Shown here in pieces: positions 19,842 through 27,374 of a DNA stretch of 64,000 nucleotides. The position numbers and the translations under genes were made by a program. How positions within the stretch are numbered: position 1 is the stretch's first letter; each line of letters starts with the position of its first letter. The notes under the pieces were generated by a model, which was given only the letters and a program-made list of their open reading frames with translations, was not told where the DNA came from and searched no databases. Origin of the DNA: Bacteroidaceae bacterium (lineage in GTDB: Bacteria > Bacteroidota > Bacteroidia > Bacteroidales > Bacteroidaceae); the NCBI GenBank assembly GCA_017465905.1, contig JAFTVE010000047.1:1-64000 (forward strand), read 5' to 3'.

Positions 19842-19864
19842 TAGTGCTTGTCTGTTTTTTGCCC

Positions 19865-21037
19865 TTAACCATTGATTCCTTCGCCCATAACCTTCAGCTG
19901 ATTGAGTGCCGGGTTGGCATACATTTCCAAAAGCTTGGTTCGCAGGAAGGTTTCGTCTTTGCCCGGAATGTCAATCTTTTGTAGCTGTCCGGCAAGGTAT
20001 TGTTCGAAGGTGGCGCGTTCTTCAGCTGTATAGCGGTTGGCATGTGTGTCACCTCCTTGCAGAAGATCTATAGCCACATAGTTGCCTGGGTAGAGGTGGT
20101 AGTTGCTGTATATTCGTCGGTCAATCTCTGTGGCTACAGTAGCGAAGAAGTCATTTTTCGACATATCGGTGGGCAGTGCGGCAATGAAGTCGTTCATGCA
20201 TTCAGCAGCCTGGTAGTGTACACGGCCCTTGTAGCCAAAGATGCCAGTCTTCATGTTCATGAGGTCGTCGGCCTGTGACTTCTTGTGCTCGGGGTTATCG
20301 CGTTTGAGCTGGAACTCCATAGCCTTGAGCCAGTCACATGGGTCGTACTCATAGGAGATGGCCAACGGTGCCATGTTGAGGCTGATGAGACGCTCTGCAG
20401 GAGTGCCCTCACCACCCATGGCAAACATCTTTAGTATGCTCTCCTGTGTGTGGTCGGTAGAGTCCTTTGAACGGCCTTCGCGTTGGGCAATCCAGATGGG
20501 TGCTTTCTTCTCGCCAATGACGTAGTGCATGTATGACGAGAGGCGTATGCTCGACTGCAACATCTCTCGAATGCCTCCCTTGCGAGTCACTATAAAGCTA
20601 CGGTTGATGCGCACCAATGTCTTTATCCATGGATAGATGAGCAGGTTGTCGCCAATGGCTATTTCTACTGTGTTGAAACCCTTGTCGACGAAGAGAATCA
20701 TGTCGAGCAGGCCGGAGTCAAGCACGATGTCACGGTGGTTGGATATATAGGTGTAGTTTTCTTTCTCCCTTGATAGCTCCAATCGGCTGAAGTCGCTTGT
20801 CAATCCCGTAGTGCACTTCTTGATGACTCCTTCCAGCAATGGACGGATGAAGGTGTACTGAAACTCAAGGCAGGTCTTGCAACCGTGCATCATGGGTCCT
20901 AATGCTTCGGCTGGAATTTGGGGCATTACCATGCCTACTACGGCTCGAAATGTAGGGTCGGCCAATAGACTATCGTACGCGGCGGGTAACTCTTCAGGTT
21001 CAAACGGACGCATGTCCTTAAATTCTTCGGGTATCAT
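19865..21037 (-). CDS. Glycerol-phosphate-type acyltransferase (PlsC/PlsB-like)
   Basis: The 390-residue protein contains an acyltransferase block-I motif SNHRDIVLDSG and a block-III-like IAQREGRSKDS, with FIVTRKGG between them. The spacing from His to Asp is five residues (H-RDIVL-D) instead of the usual four (HX4D). The family probably acylates lysophosphatidic acid or a related lipid. It is longer than PlsC (about 240) and shorter than PlsB (about 800). Downstream are NigD-like and M23 genes. Upstream on the plus strand begins the SRP RNA promoter. Confidence 0.8.
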   Translation of the reverse strand: MIPEEFKDMRPFEPEELPAAYDSLLADPTFRAVVGMVMPQIPAEALGPMMHGCKTCLEFQYTFIRPLLEGVIKKCTTGLTSDFSRLELSREKENYTYISNHRDIVLDSGLLDMILFVDKGFNTVEIAIGDNLLIYPWIKTLVRINRSFIVTRKGGIREMLQSSIRLSSYMHYVIGEKKAPIWIAQREGRSKDSTDHTQESILKMFAMGGEGTPAERLISLNMAPLAISYEYDPCDWLKAMEFQLKRDNPEHKKSQADDLMNMKTGIFGYKGRVHYQAAECMNDFIAALPTDMSKNDFFATVATEIDRRIYSNYHLYPGNYVAIDLLQGGDTHANRYTAEERATFEQYLAGQLQKIDIPGKDETFLRTKLLEMYANPALNQLKVMGEGING

Positions 21038-21101
21038 AAGTCGGTTTTTTATTTATCTTTCGACAAAATTAGTGCATGCTGAGCGAATTTACAAGTAAAT
21101 A

Positions 21102-21133
21102 TTTGTTTTTTCGCTTGCCTTGCACTAACTTTG
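21102..21133 (+). promoter_or_regulatory. Promoter of the SRP RNA / tRNA-Thr transcript
   Basis: TTTG (21102-21105), a 20-bp spacer, and TAACTTTG (21126-21133) match the Bacteroidota primary promoter. The spacer begins TTTTTTCGCTTG, as in the promoters of lon and the creatininase-family gene. The region just before the -33 (ACAAGTAAATATTTGT) is an imperfect palindrome. Confidence 0.85.
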
Positions 21134-21144
21134 CACCCGCAAAA

Positions 21145-21242
21145 TGGGTAAGTCCTATACGGCCAGCTCCCTTTGAACCCTCCAGGGCTTGACCGCAGCA
21201 AAGGTATTAGGTCGTAGCGGCGCGATATAGATTGCTTACCCA
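21145..21242 (+). ncRNA. ffs: Bacterial small signal recognition particle RNA (4.5S/SRP RNA)
   Basis: The ends pair perfectly (TGGGTAAG at 21145-21152 with CTTACCCA at 21235-21242), closing one long hairpin of about 98 nt. The tip contains CCAGGGCTTGACCGCAGCA, the SRP domain IV core AGG...GCAGC with its apical loop. This RNA binds Ffh and directs signal-peptide-bearing ribosomes to the membrane. It lies between a good promoter and tRNA-Thr, 3 bp away, so both are made as one transcript. Confidence 0.85.
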
Positions 21243-21245
21243 CCC

Positions 21246-21319
21246 GCCTCTTTAGCTCAGTTGGCCAGAGCACGTGATTTGTAATCTCGGGGTCGTTGGT
21301 TCGAATCCGACAAGAGGCT
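21246..21319 (+). tRNA. tRNA-Thr (anticodon TGT)
   Basis: The cloverleaf is complete: acceptor GCCTCTT/AAGAGGC, D arm GCTC...GAGC, anticodon loop TTTGTAA and T arm GTTGG-TTCGAAT-CCGAC. CCA is not encoded. The anticodon stem CGTGA/TCTCG contains a central T-T mismatch. It follows the SRP RNA by 3 bp. Confidence 0.93.
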
Positions 21320-21326
21320 CAAAAGT

Positions 21327-21369
21327 CAAGGAAAGTCTGCTCAGAAAAGGGCAGGCTTTCTTGTTTTTT
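21327..21369 (+). terminator. Terminator after tRNA-Thr
   Basis: CAAGGAAAGTCTGC pairs with GCAGGCTTTCTTG (two G-T pairs) around a 10-base loop and is followed by six T. Confidence 0.85.
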
Positions 21370-21481
21370 GTAGCAGGGCGCGAATGTGGAAAAATAATCA
21401 ATCATGCTTGATGCTATTTCGCTCGTTTCTTTGTATCTTTGAGGTAAACCATGAAGATACTTGCACTCGCTATGAAAAAAC

Positions 21482-21524
21482 CAAAGTAAACTTTGTTTTT
21501 CTCGCTCGTTTATTCGTATCTTTG
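21482..21524 (+). promoter_or_regulatory. Promoter of the creatininase-family gene with a palindromic -33 box
   Basis: TTTG (21492-21495), a 21-bp spacer beginning TTTTTCTCGCTCG, then TATCTTTG (21517-21524). The -33 box is the right arm of a perfect palindrome CAAAGT-AA-ACTTTG. A second promoter-like copy lies upstream (TTG at 21408-21410, TATCTTTG at 21434-21441) inside ATCAA...TTGAT. Confidence 0.75.
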
Positions 21525-21549
21525 CCAATAGAATAATGTGAAAGACACA

Positions 21550-22308
21550 ATGGAAAGAGAAATCGACCTCGCGGTGAGCTGCTATGGCAAGGTACGCCCA
21601 CTTACCTACGATATGGTGTTGCTTCCTTGGGGAGCTACCGAACCGCACAATTTGCACCTACCCTATCTTACCGATTGCATATTGAGTCACGATATTGCTG
21701 TTGACGTGGCTCGCAAGGCGTTGGATGACTTTGGGGTACGCTGTATGGTCATGCCCTACGTAACTGCTGGTTCGCAGAATCCAGGTCAGCGTGAGCTCCC
21801 CTTCTGTATCCACTATCGCTACGAGACCCAAAAGGCTATACTTGCCGACATCGTGGCTTCTCTTTATGCTCAGGGACATCGTCGCATGCTTATCATTAAC
21901 GGTCATGGAGGCAATGCTTTCAAGAGTATGATACGCGATCTGTCTATCGATTATCCGGACTTCCTCATCGCTTGTAGCGAATGGTATACCTTCGTGCCTA
22001 AGATTGGCTATTTTGACCAGCCTGGCGACCATGCTGATGAGGTGGAGACATCGGTGATGATGCACTATCATCCTGAGTTGGTTGACCTAAGCGAAGCTGG
22101 TGCCGGAGCCTCGCGCAACTTCACTTCGCAAATGTTGCGCGAGAAGGTGGCTTGGGTACCGCGCCATTGGCGACAGGTGTCTGATGATACGGGCATTGGC
22201 GACCCTCGCTCGGCAACGGCCGAAAAGGGTAGGCGCTATGCTGAGGCTGTTGTGGAACGATATGCACAGCTCGTCAAGGAATTGTGTGAAGGTGTCAGGT
22301 ACGAATAA
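21550..22308 (+). CDS. Creatininase family amidohydrolase
   Basis: The 252-residue protein has the family's metal-binding motifs: LPWGATEPHNLHLPYLTD (Glu, His, Asp), INGHGGN and GDHADEVETS. Members hydrolyse creatinine, formamide derivatives (as in riboflavin/F420 paths) or mycofactocin-type peptides. The substrate here is unknown. The ATG at 21550 fits better than an in-frame GTG at 21538. It is 19 bp before lpdA, probably co-transcribed. Confidence 0.88.
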   Translation: MEREIDLAVSCYGKVRPLTYDMVLLPWGATEPHNLHLPYLTDCILSHDIAVDVARKALDDFGVRCMVMPYVTAGSQNPGQRELPFCIHYRYETQKAILADIVASLYAQGHRRMLIINGHGGNAFKSMIRDLSIDYPDFLIACSEWYTFVPKIGYFDQPGDHADEVETSVMMHYHPELVDLSEAGAGASRNFTSQMLREKVAWVPRHWRQVSDDTGIGDPRSATAEKGRRYAEAVVERYAQLVKELCEGVRYE

Positions 22309-22327
22309 ACTTAAAAACTTATATACT

Positions 22328-23689
22328 ATGTTTGACATTGCAATCATCGGCGGCGGTCCTGGAGGATATGTCGCGGCAGAAAAGGCAGGAAAGAATGGCC
22401 TGAAGGCTATCCTGTTCGAGAAGAAAGACTTGGGAGGCGTATGCCTCAATGAGGGTTGTATCCCTACAAAGACAATGCTTTATAGTGCCAAACTCTATGA
22501 CCATGCACGCGGTAGCGAGAAATATGGCGTGCGTGCCGAAGGGGTGGAACTTGACTATAAGAAGATGGCCGACCGCAAGACTAAGGTGATACGAAAACTC
22601 GTAGCAGGCGTAGGCTTGAAGATGAAGAATGCCGGCGTGCAGGTCGTCAAGGCCGAAGCCTTGATAGAGGGGCGCTCGGAGGAAGGGCTCATACGCATCA
22701 GTGCTGCTGGGGAAACCTACGAAGCGAAGAATCTGTTGCTGTGTACAGGGTCAGAGACCTTTATCCCACCAATCCCGGGGATCAATCTCCTTGAGAATGA
22801 TGCCATTGTCACCAATCGGGAGCTGCTGGCCATGAAGGAGTCTCCGTCAAGCTTGGTCATTATCGGTGGTGGCGTTATCGGTATGGAGTTTGCCTCCTTG
22901 TATAATAGCCTTGGCGTTGAAGTGCACGTAATCGAAATGTTGCCTGAGATATTGGGTGCACTCGACAAGGAGATAAGTGCCATGTTGCGAGCGCGCTATG
23001 CAAAGAAAGGCGTGCATTTCCACCTTTCTTGTAGGGTCACAGGTGTAGAGGGGCATAAAGTCGTATTCGTTGATTCCGACGGTGTAGAGCAGGCTGTTGA
23101 TGGCGATAAGATTCTTGTGAGTGTAGGACGCCGCCCAGTCACTCAGGGATTAGGCTTGGAAAATTTGGGAGTAGAGCTTGAGCGCGGTGCGGTCAAGGTC
23201 GATAATCGTATGCGTACAAATGTTGATGGCGTATATGCAGCTGGTGATATTACCGGTTTCTCTCTCTTGGCTCACACTGCCAGCCGTGAAGCCGAGGTTG
23301 TCATCAATAACCTGTGTGGCCACGATGATACGATGCACTACGATGCTATCCCTGGTATCGTGTATACCAACCCTGAGGTAGCTGGCGTAGGTCTCACCGA
23401 AGAGGAGGCACAAAAGCGTGGCATTGAGTATGTTTGTCAGAAACTTCCTATGGCCTACTCGGGGCGTTTCGTGGCCGAGAACGAAGGTGGCGAAGGCGTG
23501 TGCAAGGTCATTACCGACAAGGCCTCGGGGCGTGTAGTTGGCGTACACATGTTGGGTAATCCGTGTAGCGAGATTATCAGCAGTGCATGTATTGCCATCG
23601 AACAGGGAATGACTGCCAGTCAGCTTGAGCGCGTGGTGTTCCCTCACCCCACGGTGGCGGAAATTTTTAAGGAAACCATTTTTAGTTGA
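22328..23689 (+). CDS. lpdA: Dihydrolipoyl dehydrogenase
   Basis: The 453-residue flavoprotein has the FAD motif GGGPGGYVAAEKAG, the redox-active disulfide GGVCLNEGCIPTK (two Cys five residues apart), the NAD-binding GGGVIGMEFAS and the C-terminal active-site HPTVAEI. It reoxidises the lipoamide of 2-oxoacid dehydrogenase or glycine cleavage complexes. No E1, E2 or GcvH gene is nearby. The start at 22328 is set by the FAD motif; the longer frame overlaps the previous gene. Confidence 0.96.
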   Translation: MFDIAIIGGGPGGYVAAEKAGKNGLKAILFEKKDLGGVCLNEGCIPTKTMLYSAKLYDHARGSEKYGVRAEGVELDYKKMADRKTKVIRKLVAGVGLKMKNAGVQVVKAEALIEGRSEEGLIRISAAGETYEAKNLLLCTGSETFIPPIPGINLLENDAIVTNRELLAMKESPSSLVIIGGGVIGMEFASLYNSLGVEVHVIEMLPEILGALDKEISAMLRARYAKKGVHFHLSCRVTGVEGHKVVFVDSDGVEQAVDGDKILVSVGRRPVTQGLGLENLGVELERGAVKVDNRMRTNVDGVYAAGDITGFSLLAHTASREAEVVINNLCGHDDTMHYDAIPGIVYTNPEVAGVGLTEEEAQKRGIEYVCQKLPMAYSGRFVAENEGGEGVCKVITDKASGRVVGVHMLGNPCSEIISSACIAIEQGMTASQLERVVFPHPTVAEIFKETIFS

Positions 23690-23784
23690 GGTAACGTGAT
23701 TTTTTTATCTTTTTTGACACCTATATTTAGAAAAAAGCCGTTACTTTGCATATTAAAACAATTGACACAACAAACAGACGTAAT

Positions 23785-25083
23785 ATGAATGAAACAAAGG
23801 TGAGCCCTGCAAACGGGAAGCTCGGTGTGATGTGCGTAGGTCTCGGAGCCGTGACCACGACCACTATCATCGGTACACTTATGGCACGCAAGGGCCTTGC
23901 TAAGCCCATCGGCTCTTTTGCTTGCGATGGCATTATGCGATTGGGCAAGGGGGAAGACAAGGTATATAAGGATGTAAGGAATATTGTACCTATAGCTCCA
24001 CTTGGCGATATCGTATTCGGAGCGTGGGATATCTACGAAGATGATGCCTACGAAGCAGCCATCAAGGCCGATGTGCTCAAGCAGCGCGATATCGACCCTG
24101 TTGCCGATGAGCTCCATGCCATCAAACCTTACAAGGCGCTTTACGAGAAGGAATATGCCACCAACATTGATGGTCCTAACGTGAAGTGTGGTACCCTGAA
24201 GGAGCGTACCGATGCCCTGCGCGAGGATATCCGTACATTCAAGGCCCAGCATGGTTGCGACCGCGTAGTCGTGATATGGATTGCCAGCACGGAGAAGTAC
24301 GTTGCCCGTAATGCCGAGGCGCATGATACGTTGGCCGGCTTCGAGCAGGCTCTCGAGGCTGGTGACACCAGTGTCATCGCACCCTCCATGTGCTATGCCT
24401 ATGCTGCTATGCGCGAAGGATGCCCCTTTGTGATGGGAGCCCCCAACCTCTGTGTTGACATACCTGCCATGTGGCAGCTGGCCGAGGAGTGCCAGGTGCC
24501 CATTGTCGGCAAGGATTTCAAGAGCGGACAGACGATGATGAAGACCGTGCTTGCACCTGCTTTCTTTACCCGCCAGCTCGGAGTGAACGGATGGTTCTCT
24601 ACCAATATCTTGGGTAATCGCGACGGTATCGTCCTGGACAATCCCGAGAACTTCGAGACCAAGCGTCGCAGCAAGATGAGCGCTGTGGAGAATATCCTCG
24701 ATGCTGAGGTATACCCCGAGCTCTACAGCGAAATCTACCATAAGGTACGCATCAACTACTATCCTCCTCGCGGCGATGAGAAGGAGGCTTGGGACAACAT
24801 CGACCTCTTCGGTTGGATGGGCTATCCCATGACCATCAAGGTCAACTTCCTCTGCCGTGACTCCATCCTGGCAGCTCCTTTGGCGCTCGACCTCGTGCTC
24901 TTCTCTGATGTGGCTCTGCGTGCAGGCCTTTCGGGCATTCAGGAGTGGCTCTCCTTCTATTGCAAGGCACCGATGCACAAGGATGGCGACAAGCCAGTAC
25001 ACGACCTTTTCAAGCAGTTTGCTATGCTGAAGAACAAGGTACGTGAGCTTGGCGGTTACGAAGCCGATCAGGAGCTTGACTAA
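23785..25083 (+). CDS. myo-Inositol-1(3)-phosphate synthase
   Basis: The 432-residue protein has the NAD-binding GVMCVGLGAVTTTTIIGT and the characteristic stretches KDFKSGQTMMKT, FSTNILGNRDG and DSILAAPLALDLVLFSD. It converts glucose-6-phosphate to inositol-phosphate, the first step to phosphatidylinositol and inositol sphingolipids that some Bacteroidales make. The lipid-forming partner genes known from Bacteroides thetaiotaomicron are not next to it here. The start at 23785 follows a TTACTTTGC-like -7 element. It ends in a strong hairpin. Confidence 0.94.
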   Translation: MNETKVSPANGKLGVMCVGLGAVTTTTIIGTLMARKGLAKPIGSFACDGIMRLGKGEDKVYKDVRNIVPIAPLGDIVFGAWDIYEDDAYEAAIKADVLKQRDIDPVADELHAIKPYKALYEKEYATNIDGPNVKCGTLKERTDALREDIRTFKAQHGCDRVVVIWIASTEKYVARNAEAHDTLAGFEQALEAGDTSVIAPSMCYAYAAMREGCPFVMGAPNLCVDIPAMWQLAEECQVPIVGKDFKSGQTMMKTVLAPAFFTRQLGVNGWFSTNILGNRDGIVLDNPENFETKRRSKMSAVENILDAEVYPELYSEIYHKVRINYYPPRGDEKEAWDNIDLFGWMGYPMTIKVNFLCRDSILAAPLALDLVLFSDVALRAGLSGIQEWLSFYCKAPMHKDGDKPVHDLFKQFAMLKNKVRELGGYEADQELD

Positions 25084-25110
25084 CTGTTTGTTCACATCTT
25101 ATAATCCTAT

Positions 25111-25134
25111 ATCCTCCCTTCGGGGAGGATTTTT
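25111..25134 (+). terminator. Terminator after the inositol-phosphate synthase gene
   Basis: ATCCTCCC and GGGAGGAT form an 8-bp perfect stem closed by a TTCG tetraloop and followed by TTTT. Confidence 0.92.
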
Positions 25135-25152
25135 ATCCTATAAATATTGCCG

Positions 25153-25662
25153 ATGAAGAAGCGCCATCTCATACTCTTGGCCATTATTGTCATTGCATCG
25201 TGTACGAATACGTACGACGTGTTTAGTACCAAATATCCAGTGTCCTTCTCCTGCGATGTGTCCTTGTCGCCCTTCAATAGCACGGCAACGTTAGGCTATT
25301 TCCTCTCTGTGCGTCCGACGGCCACAAAGGATGGCTATAAGGTGAGGCTCCCCGATGGTACGGAGCGTACATATCCATATACCGAGGTGCAGAATCGTGT
25401 CTTTCAGTTCGGTCTTGCCGGCATTATCATAGGGCGTCCCTATTTTGGCGAAGGCGAAGTGTATGCCTATGACTTGGGTTGTCCTCAGTGCGACAGGAGT
25501 TCTGCCCGATTGTCCGTTGGCGTGGAGGGTAAGGCTTCATGCTCCAAGTGCTCCAACGTTTATGACCTCAACAACGGCGGTGTTGCTCAATCGGGAGAGA
25601 GCCGACCCTTGTATCGCTATCGGACAACATTGAATGGCGATTTTCTGATGGTTCATAATTAA
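25153..25662 (+). CDS. Small lipoprotein with a four-cysteine zinc-ribbon or Rieske-like fold
   Basis: This 169-residue protein has a lipoprotein signal (MKKRHLILLAIIVIASC) and a C-terminal part with two CxxC knuckles (LGCPQCDRS and ASCSKCSNVYDL) spaced as in Rieske-like domains. True Rieske proteins use CxH and CxxH; here all four ligands are Cys, so a 2Fe-2S Rieske centre is unlikely and a zinc or 4-Cys iron site is more plausible. The ATG at 25153 is chosen over TTG at 25147. It follows a terminator, so it may have its own promoter. Confidence 0.75.
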   Translation: MKKRHLILLAIIVIASCTNTYDVFSTKYPVSFSCDVSLSPFNSTATLGYFLSVRPTATKDGYKVRLPDGTERTYPYTEVQNRVFQFGLAGIIIGRPYFGEGEVYAYDLGCPQCDRSSARLSVGVEGKASCSKCSNVYDLNNGGVAQSGESRPLYRYRTTLNGDFLMVHN

Positions 25663-25697
25663 ATTGTACCCTAAAGCGAAATAATTTCCGATGACGA

Positions 25698-25727
25698 TTG
25701 TTAATTGTCAATTATTTTATAACTTTG
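25698..25727 (+). promoter_or_regulatory. Promoter of tRNA-Gly / tRNA-Leu
   Basis: TTG (25698-25700), 19 bp, then TAACTTTG (25720-25727), about 10 bp before tRNA-Gly. The spacer is made of the TTAATTGTCAATTATT repeat type. Confidence 0.75.
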
Positions 25728-25737
25728 CAGTCGCTTT

Positions 25738-25810
25738 GCGGAAATAGCTCAGTTGGTAGAGCACAACCTTGCCAAGGTTGGGGTCGCGAGTTCGAGTCTC
25801 GTTTTCCGCT
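25738..25810 (+). tRNA. tRNA-Gly (anticodon GCC)
   Basis: Acceptor GCGGAAA/TTTCCGC, D arm GCTC...GAGC, anticodon stem CAACC/GGTTG with loop TTGCCAA. CCA is not encoded. It lies 8 bp before tRNA-Leu. Confidence 0.95.
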
Positions 25811-25818
25811 CTAAGGCT

Positions 25819-25904
25819 GCTCGAATGGTGGAATCGGTAGACACGAAGGACTTAAAATCCTTTGGCCAGTGATGGCTGTGCGGGTTCAAGTCCCGCTTCG
25901 AGTA
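25819..25904 (+). tRNA. tRNA-Leu (anticodon TAA), integration target
   Basis: This 86-nt class II tRNA has acceptor GCTCGAA/TTCGAGT, anticodon loop CTTAAAA and a long variable arm (TGGCCAGTGATGGCTG). Its 3' end TCCCGCTTCGAGTAC is repeated at 34116-34130, so an element has inserted into the gene's 3' end and restored it. The original terminator now lies 8.2 kb away, behind the right repeat. Confidence 0.95.
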
Positions 25905-25905
25905 C
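25891..25905 (+). repeat. attL, left end of the integrated element
   Basis: TCCCGCTTCGAGTAC, the last bases of tRNA-Leu, is a perfect 15-bp direct repeat of 34116-34130. Confidence 0.9.
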
Positions 25906-25910
25906 TGAAA

Positions 25911-25954
25911 GAAAGGCTAACTATCTGATAATAAAGATGGTTGGCTTTTCCTCT
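25911..25954 (+). terminator. Element-supplied terminator just inside attL
   Basis: AAAGGCTAAC and GTTGGCTTTT can pair over 10 positions in RNA (two wobbles) around an 18-base loop, with further T/C behind. It would replace the tRNA operon's own terminator, which the insertion moved to 34137. Confidence 0.5.
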
Positions 25955-25964
25955 TTATTGATTT

Positions 25965-25984
25965 CGTCCTCCTTTTGTCCTCCA
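25965..25984 (+). repeat. Putative integrase arm-type site, left
   Basis: CGTCCTCCTTTTGTCCTCCA is a perfect 20-bp direct repeat of 33980-33999 near the other end of the element. It contains two copies of GTCCTCC. Confidence 0.75.
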
Positions 25985-26089
25985 TCTTTTGTTTATCACA
26001 AAATGAGTGCCTATCTACCACGCTTGGTAAACAGACACTCGGTGCATTAAACAAACACTCTAAGGCATTTGCTCTGCAAAGATAGCAAT

Positions 26090-26461
26090 TTATTCTGATT
26101 GAGCCTCATCGTTGGAAGAAGAACCCTCGCTCGCTACGCTCGCTCGGCCGCAATACTTTGTATTGCTTCCCTGCACTTCGTGAATGTTTGCTGCAAGCTG
26201 CTTGGTTTCTATCAGCGTTCTGTATAAGTTCTTAATGGTTTTAGAGAGCATATACACTGCATAGGATTCGTCATCGCTGATTGTGTCGTTTATGGCATAT
26301 ATACCCATAAACACGGAAATAGCATCTTGTATCAATATAAGAACTCTTAATGCTTCAACGGCATCAACCTTTAACAGATTGTCATCGGTGTTGTTTGCAA
26401 AGATAATGTTACACGCTTTGTCTAACTCCTCCCTTGTCAGTTGTGTTTTCTCGTTCTTCAT
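26090..26461 (-). CDS. Hypothetical element protein, all-helical
   Basis: The 123-residue protein starts MKNEKTQLTREELDKACNII and is predicted by eye to be mostly helical, with a polar Ser/Asp/Glu tail. I see no known domain. It is the leftmost gene of the element and lies about 55 bp behind the DUF2693-like gene on the same strand, so it is probably in the same short operon. Near its 3' end a direct repeat of CGCTCGCT occurs. Confidence 0.6.
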   Translation of the reverse strand: MKNEKTQLTREELDKACNIIFANNTDDNLLKVDAVEALRVLILIQDAISVFMGIYAINDTISDDESYAVYMLSKTIKNLYRTLIETKQLAANIHEVQGSNTKYCGRASVASEGSSSNDEAQSE

Positions 26462-26516
26462 TGTTGTAATCTTTATAGGTTTATAATGTGCAGGGGATTT
26501 CTCCCCTGCGGTTAAT

Positions 26517-26840
26517 TCAGATAAGGTTAGCTTTCTTGAAGCATCTCCACTCTTGTTTCTCAGTGTCAAAGTAGGTCTGTATGGTGGGGTTAGCTTTTCT
26601 TGTTGAGGATTGTCCTATGGTGGGAAGCAAGGTTTCTTTGAGTGTGCCGTATGCCTCTCTGATAGTTCCGTCTACCTTTTGGAAGTAGAACTTCACGATA
26701 CCCAGTTTCATGGCTGCTTTAAGTTTGAGGTTCTTCCACGCTGCTTTGAGTGCTTCACTCATGTTCATGCCGTTGCGCTTAACGAACTGCCATGCAAGGC
26801 TCATAATCTCTGATAACTGATTTCTTCTTGTTGTACTCAT
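26517..26840 (-). CDS. DUF2693/WYL_2-like (Sm-like SH3 barrel) small protein
   Basis: In this 107-residue protein the centre, VKFYFQKVDGTIREAYGT, matches the typical DUF2693 pattern of small Bacteroidales mobile-element proteins. The N-terminal 45 residues are helical (NQLSEIMSLAWQFVKRNG). Function is unknown; an SH3-like nucleic-acid or protein adaptor is possible. It is driven by the leftward promoter at 26888-26918, divergent from the HTH regulator. Confidence 0.7.
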   Translation of the reverse strand: MSTTRRNQLSEIMSLAWQFVKRNGMNMSEALKAAWKNLKLKAAMKLGIVKFYFQKVDGTIREAYGTLKETLLPTIGQSSTRKANPTIQTYFDTEKQEWRCFKKANLI

Positions 26841-26887
26841 AGCGTTTTTTGTTAGTTGGTTTTACATTGTGTTCCTTAATTCTGATG

Positions 26888-27000
26888 CAAAGATAATACT
26901 TTACTATTACATATGCAAGCAAAAATAATAAAAAATAATTATATAAACAATATTTTTCTATTATTTGTATGAGATTTAATAATACTTTATTATATTTGCA
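26888..27000. promoter_or_regulatory. Divergent promoters and operator-like repeats of the element
   Basis: Leftward promoter: on the minus strand TTG (26918-26916), 20 bp, TATCTTTG (26895-26888). Rightward: TTTG (26964-26967) and TATATTTG (26991-26998) with a long 23-bp spacer. Related sequences ATAATACTTTACTATTACAT (from about 26894), AATAATACTTTATTATATTT (from about 26979) and TTTACTATTATATAAT (from about 27007) recur through the region and are likely operators for the Cro/CI-type protein. Confidence 0.65.
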
Positions 27001-27022
27001 CAATAATTTACTATTATATAAT

Positions 27023-27259
27023 ATGAATATAGATAGATTGCTTAAAGAAAAAGGGATTACAAAGGCTCAACTTGCAGAACGCATGGGCATACTTCCTCAG
27101 AATGTGAACGCAAATCTGAAAAACCCAAAGGAGGACACAATTAGAAATATAGCAGCAGCACTTGGTGTTCCTATATCGGTACTCTTTGAGGATGAAGATG
27201 AGGCTTCAAACGCTATTGTCTGCCCCAAGTGTGGCGCAAGGTTTGAACTGAAAGAATAA
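27023..27259 (+). CDS. Cro/CI (XRE) family HTH regulator with a C-terminal CxxC
   Basis: This 78-residue protein has an HTH_3 domain (LLKEKGITKAQLAERMGI...NVNANLKNP...IAAALGVPISVLF) and a short tail CPKCGARF that gives one zinc-knuckle half, possibly completed on dimerisation. It is the only rightward gene in the element and faces a leftward promoter, the usual layout of a lysogeny-type repressor. I infer that it controls the element's switch. The ATG at 27023 is chosen because it starts the HTH domain. Confidence 0.85.
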   Translation: MNIDRLLKEKGITKAQLAERMGILPQNVNANLKNPKEDTIRNIAAALGVPISVLFEDEDEASNAIVCPKCGARFELKE

Positions 27260-27374
27260 TCTCGCCCAACATCATTGTTGAGTGAGGAAGTATAAAGCGG
27301 TCGTTCCTTAATTCTAAACTCATAGACCGCTTTGGGGTATGCCTTCATGGTGTACCCTTTGTTGTTTATACCAC

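Noticed and set aside
21451..21489. 12-codon ORF (MKILALAMKKPK) between two promoter copies
   Set aside because: Too short to judge and it lies over the promoter palindrome; probably chance.
23644..25095. 483-codon open frame on the minus strand opposite inositol-phosphate synthase
   Set aside because: It is a codon-bias shadow of a strongly conserved gene; its protein has no recognisable domain or signal.
25153..25662. Calling the lipoprotein a true Rieske [2Fe-2S] protein
   Set aside because: The His ligands of Rieske centres are replaced by Cys in both knuckles.
27097..27348. 83-codon leftward frame overlapping the Cro/CI gene
   Set aside because: Overlaps a clear HTH gene on the other strand and has no recognisable protein features.
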